From positions 186,001 to 250,000 of the forward strand of contig DGQP01000009.1 in assembly GCA_002400415.1 (NCBI GenBank): 64,000 bases of DNA. The letters are read 5' to 3'. Each line of letters starts with the position of its first letter. The stretch's first letter is position 1. The notes under the pieces are model-generated. The model ran no database searches and was not told the DNA's origin. It saw only the letters and a list, made by a program, of their open reading frames with translations. Position numbers and translations under genes: made by a program. Shown piece by piece: positions 46,913-56,300 of this stretch. The DNA is from Chitinophagaceae bacterium UBA4411. GTDB lineage: Bacteria > Bacteroidota > Bacteroidia > Chitinophagales > Chitinophagaceae.

Positions 46913-47224
46913 GGTTGGTAATAATTAAAGGTATAACTGAAAATCGGTTTAAACCTGCAACAGCTTTTGCATTACAGGCAGCAACGGGTTTGTTGCTTTC
47001 ATTTCCTTAAAGGCAGGCTCTGATTTACAATGGAGAGAACCTGGCTGCCAGGGGCAGTCCTTAGCAGATTTTCATATTCGTAAAATTGATGGGGCAAATG
47101 TAGGGGATTTTCCCCCGTTTTATACTTCAAAGTAATGAATCGCAGGTTTTAAAGGATGAATGGTGCAATCGGGTTCCTTGGCTAAGGTAATCTCATGCGT
47201 TCCTCCGGGATTTGCGCTACTTCC
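46913..47224. other. 312-bp gap downstream of the DUF2652 gene
   Basis: No independent gene seen. The part next to the DUF2652 stop (47120-47224, minus) continues that reading frame for 34 codons to a second TAA; see findings. The rest, towards the MATE gene, shows no RNA gene or repeat. Confidence 0.6.
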
Positions 47225-47857
47225 TTAAGCCACTTTTTTCAGGGTTTGTTCGGCTGTAAAATCAAGACAGGTAAAGCAAATCTGTTGTATTGATCTGTAC
47301 GCTTCACAAAGACGGGCAGAACTGAAATAATTGTGAAATACTTCATCATTTGAAAAAGGAGCTTTGTTGTACAGCGCATCAGTTAATAGAAGATAATGAT
47401 TGCTTTGAACAGAATTTTTGAGGAGACGGTGTGCTTCCACCACCACTTCGCCGTATAGTTTAGTAAAAGGGCCTACCTGGTATTGACTCATTTGCCCGTA
47501 ATGGGCAATTGCTTTTAAGGAAATATCCAGAGAAAGGCTGAATCTTTCTTCTAACTGTTTGCGTTTCTCCATAAAAGCCGTTTCCATCATGTTGAATTGT
47601 TGCACCAACTCTTGTACAGATGGTGCAGCTCCATGCCTGTAAAATAAGACGGCATCACCCTCCACCTCGCTAATGTCGAGCCTGAGCTGGTTCTGGCTGA
47701 TAATTGCAGCAAGTAATTCCGCTGTTATTATCTTGCCGGTTATTACATCTGTGGAATGAACAAACTCTGTAAAACCGGATATATCGGGAATAAATAATAA
47801 CCCTTCAAATCCGGAAGCTTCAGGTCTAACCGGGGGAAAATATTCTGGCTGTATCAT
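47225..47857 (-). CDS. DUF2652 family protein (adenylyl-cyclase-like domain)
   Basis: 210 residues from ATG 47857 (MIQPEYFPPVRPE); a TTG at 47878 is also in frame but overlaps the promoter box. The sequence GLLFIPDISGFTEFVHSTD ... LDISEVEGDAVLFYRHG resembles class III cyclase folds (DISGFT, GD) as in DUF2652, but nucleotide-binding residues of an active cyclase are not certain. The promoter region carries the AraC-type repeat pair at 47905-47942, placing it in the same predicted regulon as the SDR gene. Confidence 0.75.
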   Translation of the reverse strand: MIQPEYFPPVRPEASGFEGLLFIPDISGFTEFVHSTDVITGKIITAELLAAIISQNQLRLDISEVEGDAVLFYRHGAAPSVQELVQQFNMMETAFMEKRKQLEERFSLSLDISLKAIAHYGQMSQYQVGPFTKLYGEVVVEAHRLLKNSVQSNHYLLLTDALYNKAPFSNDEVFHNYFSSARLCEAYRSIQQICFTCLDFTAEQTLKKVA

Positions 47858-47875
47858 TTTACTGGTTTTGTTTAC

Positions 47876-47883
47876 CAAAAATA
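47876..47883 (-). promoter_or_regulatory. TAnnTTTG promoter box for the DUF2652 gene
   Basis: TATTTTTG on the minus strand, perfect match to the Bacteroidota -7 consensus, about 18 nt before ATG 47857. The proximal AraC-type repeat begins 21 nt further upstream. Confidence 0.55.
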
Positions 47884-47904
47884 AGTAGCATTCTTTTTTT
47901 GCAT

Positions 47905-47942
47905 TTTGTTCAGAAGGCCGGATTTATTTTGTTTTAAGGGCC
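47905..47942 (-). promoter_or_regulatory. Tandem direct repeats, candidate AraC-regulator operator
   Basis: TTTGTTCAGAAGGCC at 47905-47919 and TTTGTTTTAAGGGCC at 47928-47942 (plus-strand reading), start-to-start 23 bp. The same pair type, spacing and distance to the -7 box recurs before the SDR gene (49901-49938). Two direct repeats about two helical turns apart are typical of AraC-family operators. Confidence 0.7.
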
Positions 47943-47952
47943 GGGGTGTTTG

Positions 47953-48771
47953 TTACGACCGGGTAGTTTGCTCCAGTAACTGTGTGGGTGTGTAACCAAA
48001 AAAGCTTTTGAATGCAAAGGAGAAATGAGAAAGATTTTCGAACCCGACTTCATAACAGACGTCAACGGGTTTCATTTTCTTTTCCACAAATTGGTAGTGG
48101 GCCAGTTCCAGCCGTTTTTGTGTGAGCCAGCGTTGGGGAGTGCTGTTGAAGGCTTTTTTAAAATCTCTTTTGAAAGTAGTAAGACTTCTGCCGGTGAGGT
48201 AGCCGAATTTTTCCATCGGCATATTAAACATAAAATTCTTTTCCATGTAATTAACCAGGTCAATTTTTCCGGGCTCTTCAAAATTGGCCAGTACATTGTC
48301 AACCGAGGCATCAATGGCCCTGAGTATGCTGATGGCTTCTGTTATTTTCAGGGAGGCAATAGTTTCCGGTATATCGCTCATCTCAAAATAAGGAACCAGC
48401 GATGATAAACAGCTTTCAAGTAAAGGATGTTTACTATAGTGGCGGATCTTTTGTGCCAGCGATGCATCAGGATTAATGTTCATGCCGCTATAAAAATCTC
48501 TTAGCCTTGTTTCAGACAGGTGCATCACTACAGTTTTATGCGGCAGGCCGTCTTTGGGATAATTAATGATCGTTGCCAGCTGGTTCCGGGGTATAAGGAA
48601 AATATCACCTGCTTTAAAAATATAGGTTCCTTCGGCCTGAACAATCTTTGTTTCTCCTGATATAAACCATATCAGCATATGCTGATCGAAAGAAATATCC
48701 GATTTAAAAAACTTATCCTCGTAGCAGGAAAGTTTTATGTCATCGGTGATATATTTAGCTGTATAATCCAT
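47953..48771 (-). CDS. AraC family transcriptional regulator
   Basis: 272 residues. N-terminal cupin-like sensor half (about 25-110, IFKAGDIFLIPRNQLATI) and C-terminal double HTH: LTTFKRDFKKAFNSTPQRWLTQKRLELAHYQF and PVDVCYEVGFENLSHFSFAFKSFFGYTP. It lies between the two genes that carry matching repeat pairs in their promoters, so it is the likely activator of the DUF2652 and SDR genes. Its own upstream region (48772-48843) has no such repeat. Confidence 0.88.
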   Translation of the reverse strand: MDYTAKYITDDIKLSCYEDKFFKSDISFDQHMLIWFISGETKIVQAEGTYIFKAGDIFLIPRNQLATIINYPKDGLPHKTVVMHLSETRLRDFYSGMNINPDASLAQKIRHYSKHPLLESCLSSLVPYFEMSDIPETIASLKITEAISILRAIDASVDNVLANFEEPGKIDLVNYMEKNFMFNMPMEKFGYLTGRSLTTFKRDFKKAFNSTPQRWLTQKRLELAHYQFVEKKMKPVDVCYEVGFENLSHFSFAFKSFFGYTPTQLLEQTTRS

Positions 48772-48843
48772 TTTAAGAGGCGCTAAAGTTAAACAAAGTT
48801 GCTATCAGGGCTTGCCGCAGCAGGGCCTGGTTTTAGAAGCCTG

Positions 48844-49848
48844 TTAATTAACCGGGAAGGATATGCCTGTCATTTCTTCGCTTAAAATCCATAGTTTTTT
48901 TGCATTGTCTTCATCAAGGGAATAACTATACACACCACCTGTATTAAAGGAACCGGGTGTTTCATTCAGCAATACAGCAATATCTGCATCTTCGCAATAC
49001 ACGCCCCCGGTTGTATCTAATGCCGGGCTCGCTGCACACCATACTGTGGTTGCTGCACCCTGTGCTATTGTTTTCAATGAGGCAGCTACCTCGGGTAAAA
49101 TTTTACCTTCAGCATCATAAAAACCCATTTGCTGAAAAAGTTCGATAGGGGCCTCTCTTGCCAGTTCAGTGCCCCCTATAGAACCCGGGTGCACAGCATA
49201 AGCCCTCACATTGTGGGCATTACCCCTCGTGTCCAGCTCAAGTGAAAATAAATTGGAAGCTGTTTTTGACTGACCATAGCCCTGCAGGGTTTCATACTCA
49301 TGGTTTAGAAAATTAGGATCATCAAAATTAAAAGGTGCAAACTGGTGACCTTGTGATGATACATTAACAACCCTGGCCCCGTTTGCCTTTTTCAGGGCCG
49401 GCCATAACCGGGCGGTGAGATGGAATTGTGCAAGGTAGTTGGTAGCCAGTTGTGATTCTATACCCCTGCTGTCCCTTCTGAGGGGCACCCACATAATGCC
49501 GGCATTGTTAACCAGTATGTGCAGGGGTCGTCCGGATGCAAGAAACTTTTCTGCAAATGCATCAATCGAAGCGGGATCCATCAGGTCCATACTTTCAAGT
49601 TCTACCCTGGCAATGTCTGCCAGGTTTGCTTTTGCTTTGTTGCTATCCCTTGCCGGAACAATTACGGTTGCGCCTGCGGCTGCCAGTGTTTTGGTTGTTT
49701 CCAAACCAATACCGGTATTGCCGCCGGTTACGATTGCGATTTTACCGCTGAGATCAATGCCTTTTATTACATCATTTGTGGTTGAAGTGGCGTTGAAGCC
49801 GGAACCGGTTGGTTGTTGTAATGCTCCCTGGTAGTTGTTCTGTTTCAT
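48844..49848 (-). CDS. SDR family NAD(P)-dependent oxidoreductase
   Basis: 334 residues, Rossmann fold. Cofactor motif VTGGNTGIGLETTK, NNAG, and the catalytic YGQSK (YxxxK) are present. The region around residue 200-320 resembles retinol dehydrogenase/WW-domain oxidoreductase-like SDRs. Substrate unknown. Predicted AraC-controlled. Confidence 0.88.
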   Translation of the reverse strand: MKQNNYQGALQQPTGSGFNATSTTNDVIKGIDLSGKIAIVTGGNTGIGLETTKTLAAAGATVIVPARDSNKAKANLADIARVELESMDLMDPASIDAFAEKFLASGRPLHILVNNAGIMWVPLRRDSRGIESQLATNYLAQFHLTARLWPALKKANGARVVNVSSQGHQFAPFNFDDPNFLNHEYETLQGYGQSKTASNLFSLELDTRGNAHNVRAYAVHPGSIGGTELAREAPIELFQQMGFYDAEGKILPEVAASLKTIAQGAATTVWCAASPALDTTGGVYCEDADIAVLLNETPGSFNTGGVYSYSLDEDNAKKLWILSEEMTGISFPVN

Positions 49849-49871
49849 TTTTGATTTCTTTTTTGTTACAT

Positions 49872-49879
49872 CAAAAATG
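49872..49879 (-). promoter_or_regulatory. TAnnTTTG-like box for the SDR gene
   Basis: CATTTTTG on the minus strand (7/8 match), 24 nt before the ATG at 49848 and 21 nt from the proximal repeat, the same distance as at the DUF2652 gene. Confidence 0.5.
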
Positions 49880-49900
49880 AAAAGGAATCTGCCCTTCCAT

Positions 49901-49938
49901 TTTGTTTAAAAGGCCGAAGTTGCTTTGTTCAGAAGGCC
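49901..49938 (-). promoter_or_regulatory. Tandem direct repeats, candidate AraC-regulator operator
   Basis: TTTGTTTAAAAGGCC at 49901-49915 and TTTGTTCAGAAGGCC at 49924-49938 (plus-strand reading), again 23 bp apart. One copy is identical over 15 bp to the copy at 47905-47919. Confidence 0.7.
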
Positions 49939-50057
49939 ATTGGTGGTAAAACACACTTTGGCATAGGGAAGGTGGGGTTGTTAACTAAAGCTGGCCGGAA
50001 AAATTTGATGTTTAACACTGGCTATAGGTAGGTAGTGTTGTTTGAGATTGTTGAGAC

Positions 50058-50098
50058 AAAAATCCGGTAGTAGCACGGGTATGAATAAGTAGTACTAC
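50058..50098 (+). promoter_or_regulatory. 25-bp element plus GTAGTACTAC palindrome upstream of the DUF6520-like gene
   Basis: The element at 50058-50082 begins AAAAATCC, has GTAGTA in the middle and ends ACGGGTAT; 22 of 25 bases match a copy on the minus strand at 60296-60320 before another small gene, in the same orientation to its gene. The palindrome GTAGTACTAC follows at 50089-50098. A candidate site for a NarL/LuxR-type regulator. Confidence 0.5.
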
Positions 50099-50223
50099 CC
50101 TTGTCTTTGGTTTGCAGATGGGTTAGTATTGCCAGTAATCCATAACGACTGCGCAGTTTTAATGGGAGGGGAAGCTGAAAACCTGCAAGAGAGTAAGCAT
50201 TTTATTCACTAAAATTTCAAAAA

Positions 50224-50526
50224 ATGAAAAAATATTTGTTGGGGCTGATAGCCCTGTTGGGTATTGTTGTGTTCAGTGCATTTGGACTGGCCAATGATTC
50301 AAAAAACAGTGATACTGAGTATTATTTTTACGAAGTGGTGAACGGTGATGTCAATACTTCGAACCCGTTGAACCCTGGTGATCCGATGACCATTGATGAG
50401 TTTGAACAAGAAGACCTGATCGATTGCCCTGAGGGTGTAGCAGCGGATTGTGTAAGAGCCTGGGAAGTAGGGCATAGTCCTACTACTAGCGGGGCCGGTG
50501 ATTATACGATTACCAAGTCGTTGTAA
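50224..50526 (+). CDS. Small secreted DUF6520-like protein
   Basis: 100 residues with a signal peptide (MKKYLLGLIALLGIVVFSAFGLA), then a polar domain with two Cys (DCPEGVAADCVRAWE), as in the small DUF6520-type peptides of Bacteroidota. Function unknown. Followed by a strong hairpin. Confidence 0.65.
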   Translation: MKKYLLGLIALLGIVVFSAFGLANDSKNSDTEYYFYEVVNGDVNTSNPLNPGDPMTIDEFEQEDLIDCPEGVAADCVRAWEVGHSPTTSGAGDYTITKSL

Positions 50527-50542
50527 TGCTGATGATTTATGT

Positions 50543-50575
50543 AAAAGGGGAATGGCTGAAGCCACTCCCCTTTTT
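50543..50575. terminator. Bidirectional terminator
   Basis: AAAAGGGGAATGGC (50543-50556) and GCCACTCCCCTTTT (50561-50574) form a stem with one mismatch and a U tail on the plus strand. Lies between the converging DUF6520-like and TlpA-like genes. Confidence 0.75.
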
Positions 50576-50642
50576 ACTGTAACTACTAATCATCGCTCAC
50601 CTACATGACATGAGCGTTGTATCCGTTGTCTTCTTAATGGGT

Positions 50643-51944
50643 TCAGTATTTCCTAATGATGAGTACATCTGTTAAGGCACTGTCCTTTACTAATTTTAAA
50701 TTATACTTTGAAAGTTCTTTATTGAGCTGTTCCCAATTAAAGGGATCAATGGCTTTTTCGGAGAGAGATATATCAATGTTGCCAGTATATCCGGTTTTAT
50801 CCTGGAAAGGAATTTTCAGGTAATAAAGCACCCAACTGCTAATGCGGTCTGCCAGTTCTTTAAAGGGTTTATTATTCATTGAACGGATTGAATCGGATAC
50901 AGGGTTGCGGAGAGAGGATTGTCGAAGATTATCTGTAACAGCCATTGCCCGGGTTTGTAAACCAATATTGTCGCCTGTACTAACGAGGGATAGCGCCGGC
51001 AATTCTTTTTTTTCTCTTGATACTTTTAAACCAAAAAAACGTTGTATATCCTGTTGCATGAACTGGTACCGCTGATCTATATATTGTACGGGCAGAATAA
51101 GTTCATAGGAGTAACTATATTGTTTTTTCCAGTTATCCCATCTATCCGGATCAATTGGAAGGGTATAAGGAGTTTTATCTTCCAGCAGCCAGATCAATTG
51201 AGCCGGCGTTTTAAAATTATACTTATCGTATTCGCTAAAAGCTTTCATCAGTAAATCTCCGACCGAAGAACAGGCACGGGACATACGGATGAACCGGCCA
51301 TTAGCGACATGTTGTGCTTCGAAGGTTTTGTTTATTGAACCTTCGGCACAAGGCAATATGCGGGATTGAAAACCTGTGTGGATATTATCCCAGGAGAAGG
51401 AGGGGCCAGTTTGTTTTTTTGGCAGCGGGAGTGCGGAAGCTATATCCAGTTTTTTACCTTCCAGCACTTCCTGTATATGAGCAGTGGTAAGATTATACGG
51501 ACCTGTTATATAACGAAGGATCCCTTTGTCATCGATCCAGGCCTGAAAAGGTGTGTGATCGGGATTAAACCGGTGCCAGATGCTGATGGCCGCAGTAATA
51601 AAAGGAAAGGAGGGAACCGGAATGCGTTTGTGTTTTTTAAAAAACCGTATTGTTGAATCTGCAGATTCTTTGCTGACGAGAATAATCTGCAAGTGTTTGT
51701 TGAATTGCTGTTGTAGTTTTTCCATTTTGGAAAATGACTGGATGCAGGTGATACAGGAATGATTCCAAAAATCAAGAATTATCCATTTGCCTTTATAAGT
51801 GGCAAGACTGAGTTGTTCCAGATCATAATTCCAGACCTCGGCAGCTGTGATGGCCGTGCAGTCATCACCGGGTGAAAGTTGCTGTGCCCGGATTTTTGAC
51901 AATGACAGTAAGAAAATGATGAGTAAGCAGGAGATTAATTTCAT
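50643..51944 (-). CDS. TlpA-like thioredoxin fused to a DUF3738-like domain
   Basis: 433 residues, signal peptide ending IRAQ. The N-terminal thioredoxin-like domain (about 25-165) has ILDFWNHSCITC (Cys64/Cys67), as in TlpA/ResA. The C-terminal half (about 200-433) with LMKAFSEYDKYN, NWKKQYSYSYELILP and a DALTDVLIIRKY-type end resembles DUF3738 (TIGR03435). Such fused proteins accompany SusCD pairs in Bacteroidota. Third gene of the SusC-SusD operon, 18 bp after the SusD gene. Confidence 0.75.
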   Translation of the reverse strand: MKLISCLLIIFLLSLSKIRAQQLSPGDDCTAITAAEVWNYDLEQLSLATYKGKWIILDFWNHSCITCIQSFSKMEKLQQQFNKHLQIILVSKESADSTIRFFKKHKRIPVPSFPFITAAISIWHRFNPDHTPFQAWIDDKGILRYITGPYNLTTAHIQEVLEGKKLDIASALPLPKKQTGPSFSWDNIHTGFQSRILPCAEGSINKTFEAQHVANGRFIRMSRACSSVGDLLMKAFSEYDKYNFKTPAQLIWLLEDKTPYTLPIDPDRWDNWKKQYSYSYELILPVQYIDQRYQFMQQDIQRFFGLKVSREKKELPALSLVSTGDNIGLQTRAMAVTDNLRQSSLRNPVSDSIRSMNNKPFKELADRISSWVLYYLKIPFQDKTGYTGNIDISLSEKAIDPFNWEQLNKELSKYNLKLVKDSALTDVLIIRKY

Positions 51945-51962
51945 ATAAAAATTTTAATGTGG

Positions 51963-53360
51963 TCAATAGCCGGGATTTTGGATGAGAAAAGGATTGGTAT
52001 CGAGTTCGTATTTAGGAATTGGATATAGACTATCTGTGGATTGCCAGTTGGGAGCTTTAACAGGGCCCAGTACATTATCTATTGCTCCTGTTCTTTTTAA
52101 ATCTATCCAGCGATGCCCCCATTCAAACATGAATTCTAGTCTTCTTTCCTGTGCGATGGCCGCCAACAATTCTGCGTTTGTGCCTGCTGTTACAGGTGGA
52201 AGCCCAGCCCTGCTGCGAATAATATTGATGTCCTGTAATGCAGCAGAAGTGTTATTAAGCATTGTCCTTGCCTCGGCACGAATAAGGAAAATTTCTGCAA
52301 GGCGGATGATTATATTGTATTCTGTATAAGGTGGAGCCCCTGTTCTGACTTTGTATTTATATGGGTAGGAATAAGGTTGGTTACTGATTGTGACTGCTTT
52401 TAACCAGTTTGTTTTACGAAGGTCGTTGGGCTCAAAAGCAGTAAGCAGTTGGTCTGTTGCTGCGAATGCAGGACGTGTGGTAGCGGAGGATGGAATAAAG
52501 ATGTTACCCTCGGTCGTATTGAGTGACTGACTGACAGAACTAATCTGCCAGATAGCCTCATTGCTATTGCTGAGAAAAACATTGTTCAATACCGGAACTA
52601 CAGAATAAAGTCCGGAGTTGATTATTGCCGATGCTTCCGTTTCAGCAAGTGCCCATTGCCCCGTATATAAGTATGCGCGGGCCAGTAATGAAGAGGCTGT
52701 CCATTTATTGGGCCGGCTGCGGCTGGCTGTGGGATAGGCTTCGGATAGTAGTTGCTTTGCCTGCAGGAGATCGGCAATTATTTTTTCAAATACAATGGCT
52801 GACAGTGTGCGGGGTAATGCTTCATTTTCCTGAAAAGAAGTAGAAGCAACCAGTGGAATATCACCAAAAAAGTTGACGAGCAACAAGTGACTGAAAGCCC
52901 GGACTAATAGCATTTCGCCAGTTAGTTGTTTGCGTAAGGAATCTGTAATCACGGGAGAAGCCTGTAATCCTTCTATAACTGCATTAGCGTGATAGCTATA
53001 ACGATAACCAAAAGACCAGAGACGCGGCAAACCTGAGCCATCTGCAATGATTTGATTGGTTCGGAAGCCATCATAATCAACATTTGGTGCTGTGTTGTAC
53101 AATTCATCGGCAGATAAAGCCGGGTAGAGTGTAGCAGCTCCATTAGCAAGTGTAAGATTAGATTGCATGATCTGGCTATATAAACCGGTTACAGCAGCGA
53201 TGGCGGCCTGGTCATTTTCAAACACCTTAATTCCTTCTACCTGCGTTTCCGGGGGCGGAATGGTTATAAATTTTTTACAGGAAACAAAAAAAAGAACAGA
53301 ACAAATGATCAATGTACAAGTACAAAGCAGGTGTACGATATATCCATATGCATGTTTCAT
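51963..53360 (-). CDS. SusD/RagB family outer membrane lipoprotein
   Basis: 465 residues, lipoprotein signal with the lipobox FVSC (Cys28). TPR-like SusD fold pattern (LTGEMLLVRAFSHLLLVNFFGDIPLV; RPNKWTASSLLARAYLYTGQW; RAEARTMLNNTSAALQDINIIRSRAGLPP; ERRLEFMFEWGHRWIDLKRTG). The lid component of a SusC-D uptake complex. 10 bp from the SusC gene. Confidence 0.93.
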   Translation of the reverse strand: MKHAYGYIVHLLCTCTLIICSVLFFVSCKKFITIPPPETQVEGIKVFENDQAAIAAVTGLYSQIMQSNLTLANGAATLYPALSADELYNTAPNVDYDGFRTNQIIADGSGLPRLWSFGYRYSYHANAVIEGLQASPVITDSLRKQLTGEMLLVRAFSHLLLVNFFGDIPLVASTSFQENEALPRTLSAIVFEKIIADLLQAKQLLSEAYPTASRSRPNKWTASSLLARAYLYTGQWALAETEASAIINSGLYSVVPVLNNVFLSNSNEAIWQISSVSQSLNTTEGNIFIPSSATTRPAFAATDQLLTAFEPNDLRKTNWLKAVTISNQPYSYPYKYKVRTGAPPYTEYNIIIRLAEIFLIRAEARTMLNNTSAALQDINIIRSRAGLPPVTAGTNAELLAAIAQERRLEFMFEWGHRWIDLKRTGAIDNVLGPVKAPNWQSTDSLYPIPKYELDTNPFLIQNPGY

Positions 53361-53370
53361 GGTAATTATT

Positions 53371-56300
53371 TTAAAGGGTGAACTGGCAGCCCATTACAAT
53401 AGTTTTTAAAGGGGGCAGTTGTAAAAAATTCTGTGTTTCAGGATCGGATCCTTTGTAGTTGGTAATAGTGAAAAAATTTTGCGCCTGAATAAAAAATCTT
53501 GCAGCCTCTATTTTTAATTTTTCTGCAAGGGTTGATGAAAAATTATATGCTAGGGCGATATTCTTTATCCTGATAAATGATGCATCACTGTACGGAGCAT
53601 CAGAAGCAGATATGCGGTTGCCAGCCTGCCCGGCAGGTGTTGAGTTGGCGGTAGTGAACTTCTGAATGACAGAATTCATTCCCGGTTTGTACCAGCGATT
53701 GAGTACAAAATCTGGCTGATTGTATAAAAAACCTGGTTTGTAGTTATAGAGAGTGGCAAGGTAATTTCTTCCCCGCTGGTTACGGTATTCACAGAAGATG
53801 TCAAACTGCCATTGCTGAAATTCAATTGTATTGCTCCAGCCTGCATACCAGCGGGGATCAAGGTGACCAAGATTTTGTAAATCAGCAGCGTTGAGAGCCC
53901 CGTCGTTATTAAGATCCTGATAGGTGTATATGCCTGTGGAAGGATCGACACCTAAAAACTTTAATGCGGTTACTACTGATAAAGATTTTCCAACAGTGTA
54001 GAGCGAATTATAGCTGGAACCTGCCAGACCGGGGAAAGCAATCAGCTTATTAGAAGGGATAGTGAGATTGAATGAAGACTTCCAATGGAGGCCTTTCTTT
54101 TTTGTAAGCATTGATTGCAGAGTAAATTCCCAGCCGCTGTTTTGTACAAGAGCAGGCAGGTTTTTTACAACAGTGGCAAAGCCGGTTTGATTAGGCAGAC
54201 GGTAGCTGACTAATTGATTACTGCTGCGGTGCTGGTAGTATGCAGTACTAACTGATAGTTTATCGTTAAAGAATGCCAACTCTAGGGCAGCCTCCCATTT
54301 TTTATTCTTCTCCCAGTTATAATCAGGATTGAACAATGCGAGAGGGCGAAAGCCGGGAATGCCCTGGTAGGGATTGCTGGTATTGGTCCATAAGTCGAGA
54401 TATTTATAATCGCCTACCTGATCGTTGCCTGTGATACCATAGCTGGTTCTTAGTTTACCATAGCTGAGTATGTTTTGATTTTGCATCCACGGCTCAGTTG
54501 TGAAAATCCAACCGAGACCCAGAGCTCCAAAGTTTGCAAATTGACGACCGGGACCGAAGCGGCTGGAGCCATCCCGGCGGGCGGAAAAATTAAATAAGTA
54601 CTTCTGTTGCCAATTATAGGTAATGCGACCGAAGAGTGCGTTATACTTATACAATTCAAAAGTGTTTGAGGCTGTGATACTGGCAGCAGCACTAAGCGAA
54701 GCAAGCAAAAGATCGTTGGTGTAACCGGTACCGGCTGCGTTCATACCATTTGCATTCCGTTGCTGGAAAGTGGTACCTAAAAGCAGCTCTAATTTTCCTT
54801 TGGCGAGCTTGGCGTTGTATTCGGCCTGCGGTTCTATAATCCAATTGCTGCGGGTACTGGTAGCAAACAAAGAGGATGCGAGGGTGCTATTGTCCGGTGC
54901 AATAGCGGTGCGCGGGGTATTACTTTGTTCTGTTGTATTAAATGTATTGTATCCCATATTAACCCGGAGAACCAGTGCCGCCGTGATTTTATAATTGATG
55001 ATGAGATTTGAAGAAAGATTTTGATTTAATGAGTTATAGGTTCTTTCCATTTCAGCCAGGGGATTAGTGAAACCGAGCGTTGAAAAGTTGATACCATTTT
55101 GCTGCCAGTTGTATTTGCCAGCACTGGTGAATAATTGCAGGTGTGGAGGCAGGATGATATGCCGGGTAAGGTCTGTTCGAAAGAGGCGGTTTTTTTCCGA
55201 GGCATAAATAGTAACCAGGTGTATATCCCATTTCTTTGATGCAGGTGTATGGAAAATGTTTAGCCGAAGGGATGCTCTTGTATCAGAATGGGTACCAGGA
55301 AATACATTTGTTTCCCGGTGGTAGCCTGCACCAATACTAAACCGGGTAAAGGCATTCCCTCCGGATACGGAAGCATTAATATCAGAAGACTGACCAGTGT
55401 TGCCGATAAATTTTTTTTTAAAATCTGTATACTGTGTGGTATCCCATAATAAAAGATCAGGAGCTGTGCTGTTAGTAGGAGTATTCCCATCATTGGCAAA
55501 GGCTTCTCTCCGCATTTGCAGGTATTGTTCTGTACTAAGCATTGAAGGGGAACGAGTAATAGAACTGAAACCTGTGTAGCTGCTGATCGCGAATTTGGTT
55601 TTGCCGGCTTTGCCTCTTCTTGTAGTAATTAAAATAACTCCATTGGCACCACGGCTGCCATAGATAGCAGTGGCATCAGCATCTTTTAGAACTTCAATGC
55701 TCTCAATATCCTGCGGGTTGATGGTGTTGAAGGGGCTGATACCGGATACGGGGCTATTATTGGTGGGTACAGGGTTATTAGCTGCTGAAGTTAACTGGTT
55801 GACCGGAGTATTGCCTGATTCAAAGGGAACGCCATCAATGATGAACAGGGGATCATTTTTCGACAAAGCCAGGTCTAATGAAGTGCGACCCCGGATCTGT
55901 ACATTAACGGTTGAACCGGTGACGCCGGAGCCTTGTGTGACAATTACGCCGGGGATGCGGCCGGATAAAGTGGACAAGGGATTTGAAACAGGTTGCTTTT
56001 CTATTTCTGAAGCTGATAGTTTAGCAACGGAGCCGGTAGAAAAACGTTTTGTTGTGGTGCCGTATGCGATAATAAGGGCTTCATCCAGGGCGGTGATCTT
56101 TCTTGGCAAGATGATAGTTTGAGGTTTTGAGTTTGAGGTTTGTAGCTGTGTTACAGCGATTGTTACAGTCTCGTAACCTATGGCGGAGATGGTGATAGAG
56201 TCGAGAGTCAATAGACGGGAATCGTGCGAAGGAATACCTGCCTCTTCTACCCTGTTCAGGGCAAAAATTCCATTGTTATTGGTGATCGTAGATTGTTTAT

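Larger units (their letters stand above)
49849..50223. other. 375-bp divergent region between SDR and DUF6520-like genes
   Basis: Holds the AraC-type repeat pair and -7 box for the SDR gene on the left and the 25-bp shared element with a GTAGTACTAC palindrome on the right. No gene or RNA visible. Confidence 0.6.
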
